Below are positions 4,741-9,926 of a stretch of DNA of 9,926 nt, one piece after another (positions within the stretch are counted from its first letter, which is position 1; every line of letters starts with the position of its first letter). Both the position numbers and the translations under genes were made by a program. Under the pieces are notes generated by a model. The model had not been told where the DNA came from. It worked only from the letters and a program-made list of their open reading frames with translations, and made no database searches. The stretch is from an uncultured Collinsella sp. (GTDB lineage: Bacteria; Actinomycetota; Coriobacteriia; Coriobacteriales; Coriobacteriaceae): positions 1 to 9,926 of the forward strand of contig UROR01000070.1 of the NCBI GenBank assembly GCA_900549535.1, in the 5' to 3' direction.

Positions 4741-7389
4741 ATGGTGAAAAAGTCACCGGAAAACACTACTCCCGCAATTGTGGACAACGTAGAGGCGCTT
4801 GAGGCTAAGCTCGCTCAGATGCGAGAGGCCCAGGCGCTTTTTGCTACGTACACGCAGGAGCAGGTCGACAAGATCTTCTATGAGGCCGCCATGGCCGCCA
4901 ACAAGGCTCGTATCCCGTTGGCGAAGATGGCCATCGAGGAGACCGGCCGCGGCGTTCTTGAGGACAAGGTCATCAAGAACCACTACGCCGCAGAGTACAT
5001 CTACAACGCTTACAAGAACACCAAGACCTGTGGTGTCCTGGAGCGCGACGAGGCTTACGGCATCACCAAGATCGCCGAGCCCATCGGCATCGTGGGCGCC
5101 GTCATCCCGACGACCAACCCCACCTCCACCGCAATCTTCAAGACGCTGATCAGCCTGAAGACCCGCAACGCCATCATCATCTCCCCGCACCCGGCTGCCG
5201 CCAAGTGCACCATCGCCGCCGCCAAGCTCGTGCTTGACGCCGCCGTCAAGGCCGGCGCCCCCGAGGGTATCATCGGCTGGGTCGATGTCCCCTCCATCGA
5301 GCTGACCAACATGGTCATGCGCGACGTCGACATCATCCTCGCCACCGGTGGCCCGGGTATGGTCAAGGCCGCCTACTCCTCGGGCAAGCCCGCCCTGGGC
5401 GTTGGCGCCGGTAACACCCCGGTCGTCATCGACGACACCGCCGACGTGCTGCTCGCCGTCAACTCCATCATCCACTCCAAGACCTTCGACAACGGCATGA
5501 TCTGCGCTTCCGAGCAGTCCGTGACCGTCATCGACACCATCTATGACCAGGTTAAGGCCGAGTTCCAGAAGCGCGGCTGCTACTTCGTCAAGCAGGGTGC
5601 CGAGATGGAGGCCCTGCGTGCCGCCATGTTCAAGAACGGCGCCCTCGATCACCGCATCCCCGGCATGGCTGCCGCCAAGATCGCCGAGCTCGCCGGCATC
5701 GAGGTTCCCGCCAAGACCAAGATCCTGATCGCCGAGGTCACCTCCACCGACCCCGCCAAGGAGGAGTTCTCCCACGAGAAGCTCTCCCCGGTCCTGGCCA
5801 TGTACCACGCCAAGGACTTCCAGGAGGCCGTCGACAAGGCCGAGCACCTGGTGCTCGCCGGTGGCCCGGGCCACACCGCCTCTCTGTACGTGCACCCCGC
5901 CCAGGCCGAGAAGATCAGCCTGTTCGAGCACGTCATGAAGGCCTGCCGTATCGTCATCAACACCCCGTCCTCGCACGGCGGCATCGGTGACCTGTACAAC
6001 TTTGGCATGAAGCCGTCTCTGACCCTGGGCTGCGGCTCCTGGGGCGGCAACTCCGTCTCCGAGAACGTTGGGGTGAAGCACTTGATCAACGTTAAGACTG
6101 TGGCCGAGCGCCGTGAGAACATGCTGTGGTTCCGCGCTCCCGAGAAGGTCTACTTCAAGAAGGGTTCCACGCCCGTCGCCCTCGACGAGCTGGGCAACGT
6201 CATGGGCAAGAAGCGCGCCTTCATCGTCACCGACCAGTTCCTCTTCAAGAATGGCAACACCCGCGCCATCGAGGCCAAGCTCGACGAGATGGGCATCGCC
6301 CACGACTGCTTCTACGACGTCGAGCCCGATCCGTCGCTGCAGTGCGCACGTCGCGGCGCCAAGCAGATGGCTCTCTTTGAGCCTGACGTCATCATCGCCG
6401 TCGGCGGTGGCTCCGCTATGGACGCCGGCAAGATCATGTGGATGATGTACGAGCACCCCGAGTGCAAGTTTGAGGACATGGCCATGGACTTCATGGACAT
6501 CCGCAAGCGTATCTTCACCTTCCCCGAGATGGGCAAGAAGGCCTACTTCGTCGCCGTCCCGACCTCCTCGGGTACCGGCTCCGAGTGCACGCCGTTCGCC
6601 ATCATCACCGACAAGGAGACCGGCATCAAGTGGCCGCTCGCCGACTACGCGCTGCTCCCCAACATGGCTATCGTCGACGCCGACAACTGCATGACCGCCC
6701 CGCGCGGCCTGACCGCTGCCTCCGGCATCGACGTCATGACCCACGCCATCGAGTCCTACGTCTCCATCATGGCTTCCGACTACACCAAGGGCCTCTCCGA
6801 GCGCGCTGCTAAGCTCGTCTTCGAGAACCTGCCCTCCAGCTTCACGAACGGCGCCAAGGACCCGCACGCCCGCGAGGAGATGCACAACGCCTCCTGCATG
6901 GCCGGCATGGCCTTCGCCAACGCCTTCCTGGGCCTCAACCACTCCATGGCCCACAAGCTCGGCGCCTTCCATCACCTGCCCCACGGCATCGCCAACGCCG
7001 TCATCCTGACCCGCGTCATGCGTTACAACGCCGCCGAGGCTCCTGTCAAGATGGGAACCTTCTCTCAGTATCCTTACCCCAACGCGCTGCACAACTACGC
7101 CGAGATGGCTCGTTACTGCGGCATCGACGGCAAGGACGACCGTGAGGTCTTCGAGAACTTCATCACCAAGCTCACCGAGCTCTGCGACTTCATCGGTGTC
7201 AAGCACACCATCGCTGAGTACGGCGTTGACGAGAAGTACTTCCTCGACACCCTCGACGAGATGACCGAGCAGGCATTCAACGACCAGTGCACCGGCGCCA
7301 ACCCGCGCTACCCGCTCATGAGCGAGATCAAGGAGCTCTACCTGGACGCCTACTACGGCCGCGAGCCTCAGGATTACGCCGTCTGCTAG
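4741..7389 (+). CDS. adhE: Bifunctional acetaldehyde-CoA / alcohol dehydrogenase AdhE
   Basis: It reduces acetyl-CoA to acetaldehyde and then to ethanol using two NADH, regenerating NAD+ during fermentation; the family forms cytoplasmic spirosome filaments. At 882 residues it has the normal full length. The N-terminal aldehyde dehydrogenase half carries PIGIVGAVIPTTNPTS at 114-129 and the catalytic cysteine C255 in NGMICASEQS. After a linker near 440-470 comes the iron-dependent alcohol dehydrogenase half: the NAD loop VGGGSAMDAGK at 554-564, PTSSGTGSECTPFA at 607-620, and candidate iron ligands D664, H668, H734 and H748 in the expected motifs (GLNHSMAHKLGAFHHLPHG). The ATG has AAGGAG six bases upstream. 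Codon use is strongly biased to C/G-ending codons, suggesting high expression. It lies downstream of a transposon remnant and upstream of a kinase gene. Confidence 0.98.
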   Translation: MVKKSPENTTPAIVDNVEALEAKLAQMREAQALFATYTQEQVDKIFYEAAMAANKARIPLAKMAIEETGRGVLEDKVIKNHYAAEYIYNAYKNTKTCGVLERDEAYGITKIAEPIGIVGAVIPTTNPTSTAIFKTLISLKTRNAIIISPHPAAAKCTIAAAKLVLDAAVKAGAPEGIIGWVDVPSIELTNMVMRDVDIILATGGPGMVKAAYSSGKPALGVGAGNTPVVIDDTADVLLAVNSIIHSKTFDNGMICASEQSVTVIDTIYDQVKAEFQKRGCYFVKQGAEMEALRAAMFKNGALDHRIPGMAAAKIAELAGIEVPAKTKILIAEVTSTDPAKEEFSHEKLSPVLAMYHAKDFQEAVDKAEHLVLAGGPGHTASLYVHPAQAEKISLFEHVMKACRIVINTPSSHGGIGDLYNFGMKPSLTLGCGSWGGNSVSENVGVKHLINVKTVAERRENMLWFRAPEKVYFKKGSTPVALDELGNVMGKKRAFIVTDQFLFKNGNTRAIEAKLDEMGIAHDCFYDVEPDPSLQCARRGAKQMALFEPDVIIAVGGGSAMDAGKIMWMMYEHPECKFEDMAMDFMDIRKRIFTFPEMGKKAYFVAVPTSSGTGSECTPFAIITDKETGIKWPLADYALLPNMAIVDADNCMTAPRGLTAASGIDVMTHAIESYVSIMASDYTKGLSERAAKLVFENLPSSFTNGAKDPHAREEMHNASCMAGMAFANAFLGLNHSMAHKLGAFHHLPHGIANAVILTRVMRYNAAEAPVKMGTFSQYPYPNALHNYAEMARYCGIDGKDDREVFENFITKLTELCDFIGVKHTIAEYGVDEKYFLDTLDEMTEQAFNDQCTGANPRYPLMSEIKELYLDAYYGREPQDYAVC

Positions 7390-7405
7390 TTCTAGCACGG
7401 TTTTA

Positions 7406-7444
7406 ACGGCGGGGGTGCACGGGTGTTTCACACACCCCCGCCGT
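7406..7444 (+). terminator. Strong hairpin after adhE, without a T tract
   Basis: ACGGCGGGGGTG (7406-7417) and CACCCCCGCCGT (7433-7444) form a perfect 12-bp GC-rich stem with a 15-base loop. What follows is CGCTTCTATCG, not T-rich. It may be a weak or partial terminator, or a 3'-end stabiliser separating highly expressed adhE from the kinase gene 33 bases further on. Confidence 0.5.
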
Positions 7445-7476
7445 CGCTTCTATCGCATCGTTGAAAGGATGCAACC

Positions 7477-8241
7477 ATGCTGCTACCCGATTCCAAGACC
7501 GAACTCGTCCGTCGCGGCAACAAGGTCGTTTACGACCTGGGCGACAAGATCGTCAAGGTCTTTAACGAGACCAAGCCCGTCTCCGACGTGTTTAATGAGG
7601 CTTTGAATCTTGCCCGCATCAATGAGTGCGGCATCCGCAGCCCCAAGGCTCTCGAGGTTTCTCAACTCGAGAACGCCAACGGCTGGGCGCTCGTGACCGA
7701 GAAGGTTCCGGGCACCACCCTTGCCGAGAAGATGACTGCCGAGCCCCAGCGCTTTGGTGAGTACCTCGAGATGTTCGTCGACCTCCAGATCGAGATCCAC
7801 GGCTACACCTCCCCGCTGCTCAACCGTCAGCGCGACAAGTTCGCCCGCATGATCGACAGCCTTGATCAGCTCAATGCCACCACGCGCTACAACCTTCAGG
7901 AGCGTCTGGACGGTATGACCAAGGAGTTCAAGGTCTGCCACGGCGACTTCAACCCCTCCAACGTCATCGTCGGCGACGACGGCCAGCTGTACGTCTGCGA
8001 CTGGGCACACGCCACCCAGGGCTCCCCTGCTGCCGACGTTGCCACCACCTACCTGCTCTTTGCCCTCAACAGCAAGGACCAGGCCGAGGCCTACCTGGAG
8101 CTCTACTGCGACCGCGCCGACATGCCCATGCAGGTCGTGCGTCAGTGGATGAGCATCGTCGCCGCTTCCGAGCTCGCTCGTAAGCGCAACGTGAACGATG
8201 AGTTCCTGAAGAACTGGATCGACGTCGTCGATTATCAGTAA
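7477..8241 (+). CDS. APH/choline-kinase-fold phosphotransferase of unknown substrate
   Basis: A 254-residue protein with the small-molecule kinase (APH) fold. Visible parts are a probable ATP lysine K27 in KIVKVF, a partner glutamate E41 in FNEALNLA, a hinge-like ALVTEKVPGTTLAEK at 71-85, the catalytic loop CHGDFNPSNVIV at 154-165 (H155, D157, N162) and the metal aspartate D175 in YVCDWAHA. The key residues are intact, so it is probably active. Members of this superfamily phosphorylate aminoglycosides, choline, sugars or fructosamines; nothing here identifies the substrate, and genomic context does not suggest resistance. The ATG has AAAGGA about eight bases upstream. It follows adhE by 87 bp with a GC-rich hairpin between and no separate promoter recognised, so partial read-through from adhE is plausible. 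Confidence 0.85.
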   Translation: MLLPDSKTELVRRGNKVVYDLGDKIVKVFNETKPVSDVFNEALNLARINECGIRSPKALEVSQLENANGWALVTEKVPGTTLAEKMTAEPQRFGEYLEMFVDLQIEIHGYTSPLLNRQRDKFARMIDSLDQLNATTRYNLQERLDGMTKEFKVCHGDFNPSNVIVGDDGQLYVCDWAHATQGSPAADVATTYLLFALNSKDQAEAYLELYCDRADMPMQVVRQWMSIVAASELARKRNVNDEFLKNWIDVVDYQ

Positions 8242-8273
8242 TATCTGAGCGATTTATTTCGCATCGGAGGCAC

Positions 8274-8316
8274 AAAGGAAACCCCGCAGCTCGCATGGGC
8301 TGTGGGGTTTCCTTTT
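8274..8316 (+). terminator. Terminator after the kinase gene
   Basis: A 17-bp stem (8274-8290 with 8299-8315, one G-U pair) with an 8-base loop, CCCC and GGGG flanking the middle, ends in TTTT (8313-8316). It is a clear intrinsic terminator 32 bases after the stop. Confidence 0.88.
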
Positions 8317-8340
8317 AGCGATTGAGTACGTCGACAAGAT

Positions 8341-8389
8341 AAAAGGACGGCCCCGCATCTCCCCTATCTGGAGAAATGCGGGGCCGTCC
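8341..8389 (-). terminator. Terminator of the TrpRS-ProRS chimera gene
   Basis: Minus-strand arms 8389-8370 and 8364-8345 form about 20 consecutive pairs (two G-U) around a 5-base loop, followed by TTTTATC reading out to 8341. It is 31 bases past the end of the minus-strand gene. Together with 8274-8316 it makes a convergent terminator pair. Confidence 0.88.
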
Positions 8390-8419
8390 CGTATATCGAA
8401 CTACAAGCGAAATCGTCGA

Positions 8420-9727
8420 TTAACGGCGTGCCGCCTTCACAAGCTCGGCGACCTTGGCGACGACCTCGTCGATCGCCACGTCCTCGCGCTCACCCGTGAC
8501 ACGGTCCTTGAGCTCGACGGTGCCGTTCTTGAGGCCACGCTTACCCAGAACGACCTGATACGGGAAGCCCATAAGGTCGTTGTCGGCAAACTTAAAGCCG
8601 GGACGCTCGTCACGGTCGTCGACGACGACCTCGATACCCTCGGCGCACAGGCCATCAACGATCTGCTCGCAGACGGTAGCGCACTCCTCCTTCTTGGGGT
8701 CGAGCGGAATCACAGCAACCTCGTACGGGGCAACGGAGACCGGCCAGACGATGCCGTGCTCGTCGTTGTGCTGCTCCACGACGGCAGCGAGCGAGCGAGA
8801 CACGCCCACGCCGTAGCAACCCATGATAAGCGGCTTCTCCTTGCCGTCCTCGTCCATAAAGGTGGCACCCATGGCCTCGGAGTACTTGGTGCCCAGCTGG
8901 AAGACCTGAGAAACCTCGATGCCGCGAGCAGCAGAGCGCGGCTTGCCGCAGTGCGGGCAGGGATCGCCGGCGACGACGGTGACCAGGTCGGCCCACTCGT
9001 CGACGGTAAAGTCGCGCTCGGGACAGGCGCCGGTAAAGTGATAATCGACCTCGTTGGCACCGCAGGCCCACTGCTTAGACTCGCGCAGGCTCTCGTCGCA
9101 CACCAGACGGATGCCCTCGGGCAGGTTGACCGGTCCGATAAAGCCCTTGTGCAGCCCGTAGGTCTGGAGCTCCTCGTCGGTCATCATACGATAGCCCTTG
9201 CCAAAGACATGCTCGGCCTTGCAGTCATTGAGCTCGTGGTCGCCCGGGACAATGGCCACGACCGGCTTGCCCTCGGAGTCAATCAACGCCAGCGACTTGC
9301 GCGTGCCGTTCTCGGGGAAGCCGAAGAACTTGGCGACGGCCTCGATGGTGCCCATACCCGGAGTCTCGACCTTGGTGAGTGTACCGTCGCCGGGACCCTC
9401 GGTCACAACGACCTTGGTGCTTGCAGCCTCGTCATCGGCAGCAAAACCGCAATCGTCGCAGTAGACGAGAGAAGCCTCGCCGGCGTCGGCCAGCGCCATG
9501 TACTCGACGGAGGTGTCGCCGCCGATCTCGCCGGAGTCGGCGACAACGGGCAGAGCCTTGATGTAGCAGCGCTCGCAGATGTTGGCGTAAGCCTGCTTCA
9601 TCTTGTCGTACTCCTCCTGCAGGCTCACCCAGTTCTTGATGGCGCCCATGTAGGAGCCGAGCGTCAGCTCGCCGCTGGGCTGGATGCCGCTGAAAATTCT
9701 CTTTTTGACCGGAGCGTTTGCTTCCAT
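8420..9727 (-). CDS. proS: TrpRS(N-term)-ProRS chimera: prolyl-tRNA synthetase lacking class II motifs 1 and 2
   Basis: Residues 9-40 are the start of tryptophanyl-tRNA synthetase: KRIFSGIQPSGELTLGSYMG then AIKNWVSLQEEY, including the class I HIGH-like segment. From about residue 40 the protein is bacterial ProRS: YANICERCYIKALPVVADSG at 47-66, the INS editing domain at roughly 110-255 with GDHELNDCKAEHVFG at 162-176 (K170 matches the editing lysine), CPHC at 257-260, class II motif 3 GCYGVGVSR at 303-311, and an anticodon-binding domain with DDRDERPGFKFAD at 370-382. Compared with E. coli ProRS (572 residues), about the first 173 residues, holding motifs 1 and 2, are replaced. Prolylation should therefore be impossible, and the TrpRS part is far too short to work. 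The ATG has GAGG about nine bases upstream, and a strong promoter and terminator flank it. It is either a real deletion fusion or an assembly error; if real and expressed, only editing or tRNA binding could remain. Confidence 0.9.
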   Translation of the reverse strand: MEANAPVKKRIFSGIQPSGELTLGSYMGAIKNWVSLQEEYDKMKQAYANICERCYIKALPVVADSGEIGGDTSVEYMALADAGEASLVYCDDCGFAADDEAASTKVVVTEGPGDGTLTKVETPGMGTIEAVAKFFGFPENGTRKSLALIDSEGKPVVAIVPGDHELNDCKAEHVFGKGYRMMTDEELQTYGLHKGFIGPVNLPEGIRLVCDESLRESKQWACGANEVDYHFTGACPERDFTVDEWADLVTVVAGDPCPHCGKPRSAARGIEVSQVFQLGTKYSEAMGATFMDEDGKEKPLIMGCYGVGVSRSLAAVVEQHNDEHGIVWPVSVAPYEVAVIPLDPKKEECATVCEQIVDGLCAEGIEVVVDDRDERPGFKFADNDLMGFPYQVVLGKRGLKNGTVELKDRVTGEREDVAIDEVVAKVAELVKAARR

Positions 9728-9796
9728 GATGGTTTTCCTCGTTTCTATCGTGATTGGCGCACAGGGCGCTGGAAGTGCCTATATTCTCAATTTGAT

Positions 9797-9825
9797 ATCA
9801 TACCACACTTATTCTAAAAAGACAA
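9797..9825 (-). promoter_or_regulatory. Promoter of the TrpRS-ProRS chimera (originally trpS)
   Basis: On the minus strand TTGTCT (9825-9820), a 17-base spacer and TATGAT (9802-9797) make a good housekeeping promoter. The start would be near 9790, leaving a leader of about 63 bases with no T-box-like structure recognised. Confidence 0.75.
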
Positions 9826-9832
9826 GAGAACC

Positions 9833-9861
9833 TTGACAAGCGCGGGCACAAAATGTAAACT
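9833..9861 (+). promoter_or_regulatory. Promoter of the right-edge gene
   Basis: TTGACA (9833-9838), exactly 17 bases, then TAAACT (9856-9861). The start is predicted near 9868. Its -35 is only seven bases from the -35 of the opposite promoter, so the two polymerase sites are back to back. Confidence 0.75.
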
Positions 9862-9898
9862 GAAGAACACTGAAATTTTTGCTTCAGGAGGTCACCCC

Positions 9899-9926
9899 AT
9901 GTCCCTTGATATGACGTACTTCAACG
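9899..9926 (+). CDS. Start of an unidentified gene, cut by the window edge
   Basis: An ATG at 9899 lies eight bases after a strong AGGAGG, behind the promoter at 9833-9861. Only nine codons are present (MSLDMTYFN), too few to identify a family. The start signals are good; the product is unknown. Confidence 0.55.

Noticed and set aside
4233..4787. The full 184-codon minus-strand frame as an intact transposase gene
   Set aside because: Only the part between the inverted repeats matches the transposase family. The start lies within adhE and its promoter, the end reads antisense through the rpmB terminator, and the catalytic N-terminal part is missing.
4753..7431. Very long open frame (892 codons) antisense to adhE
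   Set aside because: It mirrors adhE exactly. The strong C/G-ending codon bias of adhE removes stop codons from this complementary frame, and the translation is low-complexity, rich in V, G, L, H and D, with no domain motifs.
8756..9817. 353-codon open frame antisense to the synthetase gene
   Set aside because: A composition-driven shadow; it also runs through the minus-strand promoter and has no convincing ribosome binding site.
9860..9887. CTGAAG/CTTCAG hairpin that could mask the ribosome binding site of the right-edge gene
   Set aside because: Its 5' arm overlaps the -10 box and lies upstream of the predicted transcript start, so it would not be in the mRNA.

Overview
The window looks like a chromosomal segment of a moderately high-GC, Gram-positive gut actinobacterium of the Coriobacteriia, most probably Collinsella or a close relative. 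This is inferred from the GC-rich third codon positions, the style of the proteins, the zinc-type ribosomal protein L28 and the gram-positive pyr gene order (pyrR-pyrB-pyrC-pyrK). No rRNA or marker comparison was possible.

Layout. Positions 1-3750 carry a minus-strand pyrimidine operon: pyrR, pyrB, pyrC and the start of pyrK, which is cut by the window edge just before its iron-sulfur cysteines. Its leader (about 3624-3730) folds into three mutually exclusive hairpins (anti-antiterminator, antiterminator, terminator), the classic layout of a PyrR-type transcription attenuator. Transcribed the other way, rpmB (L28) starts at 4036 behind an extended -10 promoter and ends at a strong terminator. 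Directly against that terminator lies a 259-bp mobile-element remnant (4329-4587): near-perfect 27-bp inverted repeats enclosing the C-terminal piece of an IS200-like (Y1/RAYT) transposase. Then come adhE (4741-7389, fermentative acetaldehyde/alcohol dehydrogenase) and a small APH-fold kinase (7477-8241), both plus strand, ending at a strong terminator. The minus-strand gene 9727-8420 has its own terminator and its own promoter. A back-to-back promoter starts a plus-strand gene of which only nine codons are present.

The most unusual item is the minus-strand gene at 8420-9727. Its first roughly 40 residues are the N-terminus of tryptophanyl-tRNA synthetase, including the HIGH-like region. From about residue 40 it is prolyl-tRNA synthetase: the INS editing domain, class II motif 3 and the anticodon-binding domain. 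ProRS motifs 1 and 2 are missing. It is either a real in-frame trpS::proS deletion fusion or an assembly chimera, and the two explanations can be told apart.

How the genes fit together: pyrR-B-C-K make pyrimidines de novo (carbamoyl aspartate, then dihydroorotate, then electron transfer for orotate formation) under likely PyrR feedback. adhE disposes of fermentation electrons as ethanol. rpmB and the synthetase-derived gene belong to translation. No CRISPR array, tRNA, rRNA or phage module was seen.
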